Shown here piece after piece: positions 1 through 7,660 of a DNA stretch of 37,103 nucleotides. This stretch comes from Candidatus Limnocylindria bacterium. Its GTDB lineage: Bacteria; Chloroflexota; Limnocylindria; P2-11E. Position numbers and translations under genes: made by a program. The notes beneath the pieces were generated by a model. The model did not search any database and was not told where the DNA came from. It saw nothing but the letters and a program-made list of their open reading frames with translations. Numbering within the stretch: position 1 is the first letter of the stretch; each line of letters opens with the position of its first letter. The stretch lies in NCBI GenBank assembly GCA_036523395.1, contig DATDEH010000105.1, positions 1 to 37,103 on the forward strand. The letters run 5' to 3'.

Positions 1-1118
1 GCGAGGACGAGCACGAGGACCGCGGGCACGATCGCCCGGCGCCACGGGAAGCTCCCACGCTCTTTCGGCGGGCTGAGGACCGCAGCGGTAGCACCGGCTG
101 CGCCGCCCGCGACGGCAGTCGCGACGAGGGTCGGCTCCGTCGCCGGTCGTGGCGGCACGACCGGCGCGACGGGACTGATGAGATCCGACGGTGAGACGAA
201 CGGCGAAGCGACCGACACGGGCGGCGTCGTTGGAACGATCGGCGGCTGCGACGGGCTGATGCTCGGAGCCGAGAACGCCGCCGCCGGAGCGGGCACCGTG
301 TACTGCGACCCCGCGAGGGCGCGCACGAAATCACCGGAGCGCGCGAAGCGGTCCTCCGGCTTCTTCGCGAGCGCGCGCAGGAGCGCGGCCTCGGCGCCGG
401 GCGGCAGCACGACGCCGAGTTGGCTCGGGAGTGGCACCGGTTTGTTGACATGCGCCATGAGCGCGGAGAGCGGATTGTCGGAAGGGAATGGATGGCGGCC
501 GACCAGCATCTGGAACGCGATGATCCCGAGCGCGTACTGATCGGCTGCGGGTCCCGCGGCCTCAGCGCCGCCGGCGAGCTCCGGCGCCATGTAATCCGCA
601 GTCCCCATGAGCGACCCGGCCTGCGTCATACCCGATCCGGGTCCGACGATCTTCGCGAGGCCGAAATCCGTGAGCACCGCGGTGCCTTCGCGCGTGAGCA
701 GTACGTTCTGCGGCTTGATGTCGCGGTGGACGATCCCGCGCGCGTGCGCGTAATCGAGCGCGGCCGCGATGGGTCCGAGGATCCCCAACGCGTAGTCGAG
801 GGGCAGAGGCGTTCCGAGCTGGTCCGCAAGCGTGCCGCCGTCGATGTAATCCGAGACCAGGTACGCGATGTCACCGTGCTGTGTGAAGTCGAAGGCCGTG
901 ACGATGTTCGGGTGCCGTAGCTTCCCGACCGCGCGCGCCTCCTGCGCGAAGCGCTCCCCGAAGGCCGGGTCGCCCGCCGTCTGTGGCGGCAGCACTTTGA
1001 TCGCGACGAAGCGACCGAGGCCCGGCTGATACGCCTTGTACACGGCGCCCATACCGCCCGCGCCGATCTTCTCGAGGATCTCGTAGTTCCCGAGCGAGGT
1101 CCCGGGTTGCAAGGTCAC
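1..1118 (-). CDS. PknB-type transmembrane serine/threonine protein kinase (C-terminus outside window)
   Basis: Reading from GTG at 1118 gives 372 codons, still open at the window edge. The kinase fold is complete: glycine loop GAGGMGAV (residues 19-26), ATP lysine in VAIKVL (K41), catalytic HRDIKPQN (D133), DFG (D151), then the GTADYMAPE activation segment. An Ala/Pro/Ser-rich linker follows, and a hydrophobic stretch ([13 protein letters not shown], about 360-372) begins a membrane helix. The kinase domain would therefore be cytoplasmic with a sensor or tail beyond the window; this topology is inferred from the PknB family. The GTG overlaps the cyclase stop in GTGA (1115-1118), so the two are translationally coupled and probably form one signalling module. 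The substrate cannot be predicted. Confidence 0.93.
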   Translation of the reverse strand, partial: MTLQPGTSLGNYEILEKIGAGGMGAVYKAYQPGLGRFVAIKVLPPQTAGDPAFGERFAQEARAVGKLRHPNIVTAFDFTQHGDIAYLVSDYIDGGTLADQLGTPLPLDYALGILGPIAAALDYAHARGIVHRDIKPQNVLLTREGTAVLTDFGLAKIVGPGSGMTQAGSLMGTADYMAPELAGGAEAAGPAADQYALGIIAFQMLVGRHPFPSDNPLSALMAHVNKPVPLPSQLGVVLPPGAEAALLRALAKKPEDRFARSGDFVRALAGSQYTVPAPAAAFSAPSISPSQPPIVPTTPPVSVASPFVSPSDLISPVAPVVPPRPATEPTLVATAVAGGAAGATAAVLSPPKERGSFPWRRAIVPAVLVLVL

Positions 1119-2137
1119 TGGTCGATCCCCTCCACCCGGTACGCGTCTACCGGGGTCCGCCGTCCTCGTAGTTCCAACGCGCCAAGGGGTGTCGTCCGTA
1201 CGCCCGCGCCAGCGGCCTGCAACGCGGCTGCCGAGCAGACCACCTCGCCCGCCTTGGCCTGCCCCTGGAGCCGCGCGGCGACGTTCACCGTGTCGCCGAT
1301 CGCGGTGAAGTTCTGGTACTGCTCGCTCCCGAGGTTGCCGACCATCGCCTCGCCGGTGTGCACGCCGATGCCGTAGCCGAGCTCGAGCCCGACCTCGCGC
1401 GCGGCTTCGCACATCGCGAGCGCGCCACGGAGCGCGAGACGGACATGATCGTCCTGTGGCGCTGGAGCGTTCCAGAGCGCGAGGATCGCGTCGCCGGCGA
1501 ACCGGTCGATCGTGCCACCGGTGGCGCGGATCGCCTTGGCCGCGGCGCCGTGGTACCGCATGAGGAGGGCGACGACGCGATCGGGCGGGAGCGCCTCGGC
1601 CATCGCGGTGTAACCCCGCACGTCCGCGTGCAGCACGCTGACGGTCTGCGTTTGGCCACCGACGTCGATGAACGACGGCCGCGCATCGACCATCTCCGCG
1701 ACGTTGTCGCCGAGGTAGCGGCGAAGCGCGTCGCGAAGCCGCACCTCGTTGTCGGCGAGCGCCTCGAGCTTCGGTGACGACGTGTCCTCGTCCGCGACGA
1801 ACAGGACTCCGCTCACATTGCCGCGCACGTCCTTCAGCGGGCCTGCCGTCGCTCGCAGCTTTACCCGGCGGCCGCTCGGGAGCGTCGCTTCGATGGCGCG
1901 CGCCTGTCCCTCAGCCCCGCCTTTCAGCATCAGCTTGAAGAGGCGCTGCGAGAGCGACTCTCCGAAGATATCCGTGTAGCTCTTGCCCACGGCGTCCGCC
2001 TCCGTCGTCGAGAGGAGCCGCTCCGCGTTGTGGTTGAGCGAGCGGATGCGGCCGTCGGTGTCGAGCAGCACCACTGACGACGGGTGGAACTGCAGCAACG
2101 CGAGGCTGAGTCCCTGTTCGTTCCGATCCGCTTCCAC
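1115..2137 (-). CDS. PAS domain-containing class III adenylate/guanylate cyclase
   Basis: 340 residues from GTG. An N-terminal PAS-like sensor (about 10-118, starting FHPSSVVLLDTDGRI) is followed by a short helical linker and a class III nucleotide cyclase domain (about 160-335). Metal-binding aspartates are present (D172 in HADVRGYTAM, D216 in FAGDAILALW), as are the transition-state pair N285 and R289 in GDTVNVAARL. The position usually occupied by the adenine-specifying lysine (family pattern EKFIGD) reads DRFAGD, so R212 replaces lysine and substrate choice is uncertain. There are no membrane helices, so it should be a soluble sensor cyclase. Upstream, AGGGAGA could be a ribosome site and GAGACT lies 7 nt before the GTG as a possible -10 box. 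It shares a GTGA overlap with the kinase gene. Confidence 0.93.
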   Translation of the reverse strand: MEADRNEQGLSLALLQFHPSSVVLLDTDGRIRSLNHNAERLLSTTEADAVGKSYTDIFGESLSQRLFKLMLKGGAEGQARAIEATLPSGRRVKLRATAGPLKDVRGNVSGVLFVADEDTSSPKLEALADNEVRLRDALRRYLGDNVAEMVDARPSFIDVGGQTQTVSVLHADVRGYTAMAEALPPDRVVALLMRYHGAAAKAIRATGGTIDRFAGDAILALWNAPAPQDDHVRLALRGALAMCEAAREVGLELGYGIGVHTGEAMVGNLGSEQYQNFTAIGDTVNVAARLQGQAKAGEVVCSAAALQAAGAGVRTTPLGALELRGRRTPVDAYRVEGIDQ

Positions 2138-2199
2138 AGCGGTCAGTCTCCCTATCCGTCGGTACCCCTACAAGCCCCACAGATGGGGGATTGCTCGAT

Positions 2200-2205
2200 T
2201 AGGCT
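2200..2205 (+). promoter_or_regulatory. -10 box for leaderless ftcD transcript
   Basis: TAGGCT lies exactly 6 nt (TCCGCC) before the GTG of ftcD, so transcription should begin at the start codon itself. No Shine-Dalgarno sequence and no convincing -35 box are visible. The 74-nt gap also serves the divergent cyclase gene. Confidence 0.6.
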
Positions 2206-2211
2206 TCCGCC

Positions 2212-3105
2212 GTGCCGCGGTTGGTGGAGTGCGTGCCGAACGTCAGCGAGGGCCGACGTCGCGACGTGATCGACCGGCTGGCGAAGTCCATCCGCGACGT
2301 TCCGGGCGTCCGGCTCCTCGACCAGACCAGTGACGTGGATCACAACCGCTCGGTCTTTACATTCGCCGGCGACGCGAACGCCGTCACCGCCGCCGCCCAC
2401 GCCCTCGTCACCGCCGCGTACCTCGAGATCGACATGCGCTCGCACAAAGGCGAGCACCCACGCCTCGGTGCGGTCGACGTGGTGCCGTTCGTGCCCCTCG
2501 CCGGAGTGACGATGGAGGACTGCATTGCCGTCGCACACCGCTTCGGACGCGAGGTCGCCGAGCGCCACAAGGTCCCGGTGTACTTCTATGCACGCGCGGC
2601 CTCGCGCCCGGAACGTGTCCGCCTCCCCGACATCCGGCGGCCCCAGTACGAGGGGCTCGCCGAGCTGCTGGCGACCACGCACGTGCCCGACGCGGGGCCG
2701 GCCGTCTTGCACCCCAAAGCTGGCGCGATCGTCGTAGGCGCGCGCCCGCCGCTCATTGCCTTCAACATCGAGCTCGACACGGCCGACGTGAAGGTGGCGA
2801 AGAAGATCGCCAAAGAGATCCGTGAGTCATCCGGCGGACTGCCGGCCATCCAGGCACTGGGTTTCGAGTTGACGGATCCGCCGCGCGCGCAGGTCTCGAT
2901 GAATCTGCTGGACACGACGCAGACTTCGCTGGCCACGGTCTGGCACGAGGTCGAGCGCCGCGCGACCGAGGCGGGTGTGAAGGTTCTCCGCGGCGAGCTC
3001 ATCGGCCTGCTGCCGCTCGATGCCGCACTTCAGGTCACGGCCGACGCGCTCAAGCTCGAGAACTTCGAGCGCAGTCGCGTGATCGAATCGCACTTCCTCG
3101 AGTGA
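2212..3105 (+). CDS. ftcD: Glutamate formimidoyltransferase
   Basis: 297 residues from GTG. The product transfers the formimino group of N-formimino-L-glutamate to tetrahydrofolate, the last step of one histidine-degradation branch. The sequence is collinear with the formiminotransferase N- and C-subdomains: it opens with LVECVPNVSEGRR, then shows DQTSDVDHNRSVFTFAG, MRSHKGEHPRLGAVDVVPF and PKAGAIVVGARPPLIAFN, all diagnostic of the family. The length matches single-domain bacterial enzymes; there is no cyclodeaminase domain as in the animal protein. The start follows from the leaderless promoter geometry. hutI follows after 16 nt, supporting histidine catabolism; hutH and hutU are not in the window. 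Confidence 0.95.
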   Translation: MPRLVECVPNVSEGRRRDVIDRLAKSIRDVPGVRLLDQTSDVDHNRSVFTFAGDANAVTAAAHALVTAAYLEIDMRSHKGEHPRLGAVDVVPFVPLAGVTMEDCIAVAHRFGREVAERHKVPVYFYARAASRPERVRLPDIRRPQYEGLAELLATTHVPDAGPAVLHPKAGAIVVGARPPLIAFNIELDTADVKVAKKIAKEIRESSGGLPAIQALGFELTDPPRAQVSMNLLDTTQTSLATVWHEVERRATEAGVKVLRGELIGLLPLDAALQVTADALKLENFERSRVIESHFLE

Positions 3106-3121
3106 CGTGAGCCAGTAGCGA

Positions 3122-4372
3122 ATGGCTCAAGCGGATCTCGTCATTCGCCGAGCCCGTTTGCTCACGCTGGCGCCCCTCAAAGATGAGAAGCCGCGCGTAG
3201 GAGCGGCGGCAGGCGATGTGGGAGCGATCGACGGCGGATGGCTCGCGTCGCGCGACGGCATCGTCGTCGCGACGGGGCGCGGCGACGCGTGGCAGGACCT
3301 TGAGCTCGTACCGGAGGCGGTCGAGGTCGACGCCGAAGGCCGCGTCGTCATGCCCGGATTCGTCGACGCGCACACGCACCTGTGTTACGCGGGGCAGCGC
3401 TGGGACGAATTCGTCACGCGTCGGAGCGGCGCGGACTATCTCGCCGTCCTCGAGCGCGGCGGCGGAATTCACGCGACCGTGCGCGCGACGCGCGAAACGA
3501 GCGACGCGGACTTGCTCGCGCTACTGCGCCGGCGACTCGCACGTGCGATCGCACTGGGGACGACGACGATCGAGGTGAAGAGCGGTTACGGGCTCGAGCC
3601 GAGCGAGGAGCTCCGGCAGCTGCGCGTGATCGCGGCGGCGGCGAAGGACTCGCGCATCGACGTCGCGGTGACCTATCTCGCGCTCCACGCGCTGCCCGCG
3701 GCGCGCGCCGATGACCGCCGCGGCTTCGTGCGCGACGCGGCTCAGGCGGTGCGCACCGTCGCCGACGAGGGTCTGGCCGAAGCGGTCGACGCCTTCGTCG
3801 AGAACGGCGTATTCGACATCGATGAGGTGCGGCCGCTCGCGAAGGCCGCGCGCGACGCGGGTCTCGCGCTCACGCTGCACGCCGATCAGCTGAACGACGT
3901 AGGCGCCACCGCGTACGCGGCGCGAGCCCACGCGCGTTCGGCCGATCACGTCGCGAACGCGTCGGCCGAAGGCCTGCGCGCGCTCGCCCGCGCCACGATC
4001 CCCGCGGTGCTCCTCCCAGGAAGCGCGTTCTTCGTCGGCTACTCACCGCCGGACGCGCGGCGGTTCCTTGCGGCGGACGTGCCGATCGCGGTGGCGACCG
4101 ACCACAACCCGGGCACGTCGCCGCTCGAGGGGATGCCGACGGCGATCGCGCTCGGCGTCGTGCTCTGCGGCCTTACCCCGCACGAGGCGATCGTCGCGGC
4201 GACGATCAACGGCGCCCATGCACTCGGCCGCGGTGGACGGACCGGGGCGCTCGTCAAAGGACGCCGCGCCGATGTGGTCGTGCTCGACACGGACGACGAG
4301 CGCGAGCTCGCGTATCGCCTCGGGGCGCCGCTGGTGCGCGAGGTGTACGCCGCGGGACGTCGCGTCCCGTAA
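3122..4372 (+). CDS. hutI: Imidazolonepropionase
   Basis: 416 residues from ATG. This amidohydrolase opens the ring of imidazolone-5-propionate to give N-formiminoglutamate, the substrate of the preceding ftcD product. Visible motifs are the metal site DAHTH (H84, H86), EVKSGYGLEPSEELRQL, HADQL (H253), H276 in ADHVAN, and ATDHNPGTSPLEGMP (D327). The length is normal for the family. Residues 18-40 form a longer, loop-like insertion in the N-terminal beta domain. No ribosome site is visible before the ATG, so it is probably co-transcribed with ftcD. The TAA stop at 4370-4372 directly abuts the stop codon of the convergent pirin gene. Confidence 0.95.
   Translation: MAQADLVIRRARLLTLAPLKDEKPRVGAAAGDVGAIDGGWLASRDGIVVATGRGDAWQDLELVPEAVEVDAEGRVVMPGFVDAHTHLCYAGQRWDEFVTRRSGADYLAVLERGGGIHATVRATRETSDADLLALLRRRLARAIALGTTTIEVKSGYGLEPSEELRQLRVIAAAAKDSRIDVAVTYLALHALPAARADDRRGFVRDAAQAVRTVADEGLAEAVDAFVENGVFDIDEVRPLAKAARDAGLALTLHADQLNDVGATAYAARAHARSADHVANASAEGLRALARATIPAVLLPGSAFFVGYSPPDARRFLAADVPIAVATDHNPGTSPLEGMPTAIALGVVLCGLTPHEAIVAATINGAHALGRGGRTGALVKGRRADVVVLDTDDERELAYRLGAPLVREVYAAGRRVP
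4353..4369. terminator. Possible bidirectional hairpin at hutI/pirin convergence
   Basis: CGGGACG, loop TCG, CGTCCCG: a perfect 7-bp GC-rich stem inside the last codons of hutI. No T-run follows on either strand, so it is not a canonical intrinsic terminator. It could still slow polymerase where two convergent genes meet with no spacer. Confidence 0.3.
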
Positions 4373-5086
4373 CTACAGCGGGGTGTCGACCAGGATGAGA
4401 TCGCTTTCCCGCTCGCCATCCAGCACGAGCTCACCCGCACCGAGGTAGGCCGCATCGCCGCGAGTCATATGTTGTCCGTTCACGCGAAGCGTTCCGTCGA
4501 TGAGATACAGGTATCCACCGCGACCTTCGCCGATCTCGTGCCGCACCTCGCGGCCTGCCGACAGCCGCGATGCGTACATCGACACGTCGCGCGCCACGGT
4601 CAACCCTTCGCCGTCGGCGCCCTCGGGCTTGAGGAAACGCAGCAGGCGGTCCGTCCGATCCGCGACCGTGTATTGCTTCTGCGCGATGGATGGCGGGAGG
4701 CCGCGCTGCGCGGGGATGATCCACATCTGGATGAACTCCATGGGCTCGGTCTTCGAGTGGTTGCGCTCAGAGTGCTCGGCGCCCGAGCCGAGTCGCATGC
4801 GTTGCACGCCGCCGGGCTCCAGGACCCCGCCGTTGCCGAGGCTGTCGGCATGCTCGAAATGACCCGACACCACGAACGTGATCCCTTCGATGTCGCGGTG
4901 CGGATGCATCGGCCACTCGGCGCCGGGCACGAGTGTGTCGTGGTTGAAGACGCGGAGCGTGCCGATGCCCATGTTGCTCGGATCGTTGTACCGGTCGAAC
5001 GAGAAGTGCCATCGCGCCTTGAACCAACCGCCGTCGATGCTGTAGATGGAACGGTCGGGACGGATCTTCACTTGCGCCGGCTTCAC
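4373..5086 (-). CDS. Pirin family protein (bicupin)
   Basis: 237 residues from GTG. The N-terminal cupin carries the pirin metal site: H61 and H63 in MHPHRDIEGITFVVSG and H105/E107 in AEHSERN, followed by EFIQMWIIP. A second cupin with YLYLIDGTLRVNG fills the C-terminal half. Bacterial relatives such as YhhW can act as quercetin 2,3-dioxygenases, while others are redox-dependent regulators, so the physiological role is open. All four metal ligands are present, so a metal-bound, possibly catalytic protein is likely. It is transcribed alone, divergently from coaD, with a leaderless-type -10 box 6 nt before the GTG. Confidence 0.93.
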   Translation of the reverse strand: MKPAQVKIRPDRSIYSIDGGWFKARWHFSFDRYNDPSNMGIGTLRVFNHDTLVPGAEWPMHPHRDIEGITFVVSGHFEHADSLGNGGVLEPGGVQRMRLGSGAEHSERNHSKTEPMEFIQMWIIPAQRGLPPSIAQKQYTVADRTDRLLRFLKPEGADGEGLTVARDVSMYASRLSAGREVRHEIGEGRGGYLYLIDGTLRVNGQHMTRGDAAYLGAGELVLDGERESDLILVDTPL

Positions 5087-5092
5087 CCGCTC

Positions 5093-5098
5093 ATTCTT
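5093..5098 (-). promoter_or_regulatory. -10 box for leaderless pirin transcript
   Basis: On the minus strand AAGAAT lies exactly 6 nt (GAGCGG) before the pirin GTG, the same geometry seen at six other starts in the window. It is divergent to the coaD promoter. Confidence 0.5.
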
Positions 5099-5110
5099 CC
5101 ACCCGCAGGG

Positions 5111-5116
5111 TACGAT
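5111..5116 (+). promoter_or_regulatory. -10 box for coaD operon, leadered
   Basis: TACGAT sits 42 nt before the coaD GTG. Transcription from about 5123 would give a leader of about 36 nt carrying AGGAGG near 5143-5148. The same hexamer occurs before panB (10998-11003). Confidence 0.5.
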
Positions 5117-5158
5117 TCGCCCTGGCGTGCACTACCAGACACAGGAGGCGCGACCGGC

Positions 5159-5680
5159 GTGAGCGATCGGGTGGCGATCTATCCGGGCTCTTTCGACCCG
5201 CCCACCAACGGCCACCTCGACATCCTCGAGCGTTCGGCCCGACTGTTCGACCGCGTCGTGATCGGCGTTGGCCGCAACCTCTCGAAGAAGACGCTCTTCG
5301 ACGCCGACGAGCGCGTCGCGCTCATGCGCGACGCGTGCAAGGCCTGTCACAACGTCGAGGTCCGCACGTTCGACGGGCTGCAGGTGACGTTCGCGAAAGA
5401 GGTCGGCGCGACCTTCATCATCCGCGGGATCCGCGCGCTCTCGGACTTCGAGTTCGAGTTCGAGATGGGCAACATGAATCGGAAGCTCGCCCCGGATATC
5501 GAGATGGTGTACCTGATGACCGCTCCTGATTACCTGTTCCTTTCCGCGTCGCGCGTGAAGGAGCTGGTCGCGTTCGGCGCCTCCGTCGAAGGTCTCGTTC
5601 CGCCGAACGTCGCAAAGGCGCTGCAGGCGCACATGGGTCATGGAGGCCTTCGCACCGGCGCCACCGAATCCAACGACTAG
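5159..5680 (+). CDS. coaD: Phosphopantetheine adenylyltransferase
   Basis: 173 residues from GTG 5159, chosen because AGGAGG precedes it by about 10 nt and the family begins here with VAIYPGSFDPPTNGH. It joins ATP and 4'-phosphopantetheine to form dephospho-CoA, the penultimate step of CoA synthesis. The nucleotidyltransferase signature TNGH is at 16-19. RGIRALSDFEFEFEMGNMNR and the C-terminal FLSASRVKELVAFG match the family's substrate and ATP loops. The frame stays open far upstream (to 4469), but that part is antisense to the pirin gene and has no family similarity. The stop is 1 nt before the coaX ATG, so it is the first gene of a coaD-coaX-coaBC operon. Confidence 0.96.
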   Translation: MSDRVAIYPGSFDPPTNGHLDILERSARLFDRVVIGVGRNLSKKTLFDADERVALMRDACKACHNVEVRTFDGLQVTFAKEVGATFIIRGIRALSDFEFEFEMGNMNRKLAPDIEMVYLMTAPDYLFLSASRVKELVAFGASVEGLVPPNVAKALQAHMGHGGLRTGATESND

Positions 5681-5681
5681 C

Positions 5682-6452
5682 ATGAGCGCCGTACTCGCGA
5701 TCGACGTCGGCAACACGAACATCGTCGTGGGTGCGTATGACAGAGACCGGCTCATCCGCACCTGGCGTCTCGTCACCGTTCATGACCGCACCGAGGACGA
5801 GCTCGCGGTGATGCTCGACGGTCTGCTGGCGCAGGAAGACCTGGCGCTCGACGAGATCGATGCGCTCGTGCTCGGCAGCGTCGTGCCGCCGCTCACGCAG
5901 GCGTTCACACGCCTCGCAGAGCGCTATCTCGATCGCGCGGCGTTCATCGTCGGGCCCGGCATCAAGACCGGGGTTCGCCTGCGTGTCGACAATCCGTCAG
6001 AGGTCGGCGCCGACCGCATCGCCAACACGCTCGCGGCTCACCGGCGCTACGGCGGCCCCGCCATCATCGTGGACTTCGGCACGACGACGAACTTCGACGT
6101 CGTGAGCGCGGAGGGCGATTTCCTCGGCGGATCGTTCGCGCCCGGGCTCGAGGTCTCCGCGGAGTCGCTCTTCGGTCGCGCGTCGCGGCTCTTCCGGGTC
6201 CCGCTCACACCGCCCGCGACGGCGATCGGAAAGAACACCGCCGACTGCCTGCGCTCCGGCATCGTGTTCGGGTACGTCGGCCTCGTCGAAGGTCTTCTCG
6301 CGCGCCTCGTCGCCGAGCTTCCCGCGAAACCGACCGTGATCGCGACCGGCGGCCTCGCCTCGACGATCGCGCCGCTCGCGAAGGGCATCGAGAAGGTCGA
6401 CGAGGACCTCACGCTCGAAGGGCTGCGTCTCCTCTACGAGCTGAACGCGTGA
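5682..6452 (+). CDS. coaX: Type III pantothenate kinase
   Basis: 256 residues. CoaX phosphorylates pantothenate using the ASKHA fold, the first committed CoA step. The phosphate-1 loop is IDVGNTNIVVG at the N-terminus. GADRIANTLAA, IIVDFGTTTNFDVV, GGSFAPGLEVSAESLFGRAS and VIATGGLAS are all type III motifs. I chose ATG 5682, 1 nt after the coaD stop, because the family begins directly with the phosphate loop. An in-frame ATG at 5640 would add 14 residues and overlap coaD. There is no ribosome site at 5682, so translation is probably coupled. Type III kinases generally escape CoA feedback inhibition, which is family knowledge, not visible here. Confidence 0.96.
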   Translation: MSAVLAIDVGNTNIVVGAYDRDRLIRTWRLVTVHDRTEDELAVMLDGLLAQEDLALDEIDALVLGSVVPPLTQAFTRLAERYLDRAAFIVGPGIKTGVRLRVDNPSEVGADRIANTLAAHRRYGGPAIIVDFGTTTNFDVVSAEGDFLGGSFAPGLEVSAESLFGRASRLFRVPLTPPATAIGKNTADCLRSGIVFGYVGLVEGLLARLVAELPAKPTVIATGGLASTIAPLAKGIEKVDEDLTLEGLRLLYELNA

Positions 6453-7660
6453 TGGAAGCGCTGCGCGGTCGCTTCATCGTGCTCGGCGTCACCGGCTCGA
6501 TCGCCGCGTACAAGTCGGTCGAGCTCGCGCGCCGCCTGACGCAGGCAGGCGCGACGGTTCAGGTCGTCATGTCGCGATCCGCCGCCGAGTTCGTGCGGCC
6601 ACTCACGTTCCAGGCCCTCACGTACCGCCCGGTCGAGATGGAGATGTTCCAGATCCAGGACGAGCGGGCGGCGGGGCACGTCGCGATGGGCCGCCAGGCC
6701 GACGTCGTGGTGGTCGCGCCCGCTACGGCGCACGTCCTCGCCCGTCTCGCGAACGGCTTCTCCGACGACCTCATCGCGACGACCGTACTCGCGACGGATG
6801 CGCCCATCGTCCTCGCGCCCGCGATGGAGACCCACATGTGGCAGAACGCCGCGACCCAGGCGAACGTCGCCACGCTGCGCGCGCGCGGCGCGCGCATCGT
6901 CGAACCGGAGTCGGGTCCGCTCGCGTCCGGTGATGTCGGTCCCGGCCGTCTCGCGTCGCTCGAGCGCATCGAGGCCGCCATCGCGGAGGCGCTCACGAGC
7001 TCGCAGTCGCTCGCCGGTCGCCGGATCGTCGTGACCGCGGGCCCGACCCTCGAGCCCATCGATCCGGTGCGCTTCGTCTCGAATCGCTCGAGCGGGAAGA
7101 TGGGCTACGCGATCGCGGCAGCGGCGTCCGACGCCGGCGCGGAGGTCTTCCTCGTGTCGGGACCGACGGCGCTGCGCGCGCCGGTGGGAACGCAGCTCGT
7201 TCCGATCGAGACCGCGGAGGAGATGCGCGATGCGGTGCTGGGCCTGCTCCCGAACGCCGATGCCGTGGTCATGGCCGCGGCGGTCGCGGACTACCGGCCG
7301 ATCGAGACGATGGAGCGAAAGATCAAGAAGCGGGACGCGGGCCGGGAGCTGAGCCTGCGGATGACGGAGAACCCCGACATCCTGAAGGCGATCGTTAGCG
7401 CCCGCCGTCCCGGCGCGGTCGTCGTCGGCTTCAAGGCGGAGACCGGCGACGCGACCGCGGAGGCCGGACGCATGCTGCGCGAGAAGAAACTCGACCTCGT
7501 CGTCGCGAACGACGTGAGCGAAGCGGGATCGGTCTTCGGGTCTGACACCGACCGCGTGACCTTCGTGAGCGCCGACGGTGTCGAGGCTCTGCCGCTGCTC
7601 GCGAAGACCGAGGTCGCGCGCCGGCTCATCGCGAAGCTCGCCGAGCGGCTCGCGCGTTAG
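6449..7660 (+). CDS. coaBC: Bifunctional phosphopantothenoylcysteine decarboxylase / phosphopantothenate-cysteine ligase
   Basis: 403 residues from GTG 6449 (or 402 from ATG 6452). The coaX stop is embedded in GTGATG, so translation is coupled. The N-terminal half is the FMN-dependent CoaC decarboxylase (GVTGSIAAYKSVELARRL, active-site H77 in GHVAMGRQAD). The C-terminal half is the CoaB ligase (TAGPTLEPIDPVRFVSNRSSGKMGY, AAAVADYRP, a lysine-rich KIKKR loop). Two positions differ from the E. coli Dfp pattern: the PAMN motif reads PAMETHMW (E127) and the flap ACGD reads ASGD (S160 instead of Cys). Variation at both positions exists in the family, so I do not infer loss of function. It converges with and overlaps the oxidoreductase gene by 4 nt. 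Confidence 0.95.
   Translation: MMEALRGRFIVLGVTGSIAAYKSVELARRLTQAGATVQVVMSRSAAEFVRPLTFQALTYRPVEMEMFQIQDERAAGHVAMGRQADVVVVAPATAHVLARLANGFSDDLIATTVLATDAPIVLAPAMETHMWQNAATQANVATLRARGARIVEPESGPLASGDVGPGRLASLERIEAAIAEALTSSQSLAGRRIVVTAGPTLEPIDPVRFVSNRSSGKMGYAIAAAASDAGAEVFLVSGPTALRAPVGTQLVPIETAEEMRDAVLGLLPNADAVVMAAAVADYRPIETMERKIKKRDAGRELSLRMTENPDILKAIVSARRPGAVVVGFKAETGDATAEAGRMLREKKLDLVVANDVSEAGSVFGSDTDRVTFVSADGVEALPLLAKTEVARRLIAKLAERLAR

Noticed and set aside
4469-5158. A 230-residue N-terminal extension of coaD
   Set aside because: It is antisense to the pirin gene; CoaD begins at VAIYPGSFDPPTNGH, and AGGAGG precedes GTG 5159.
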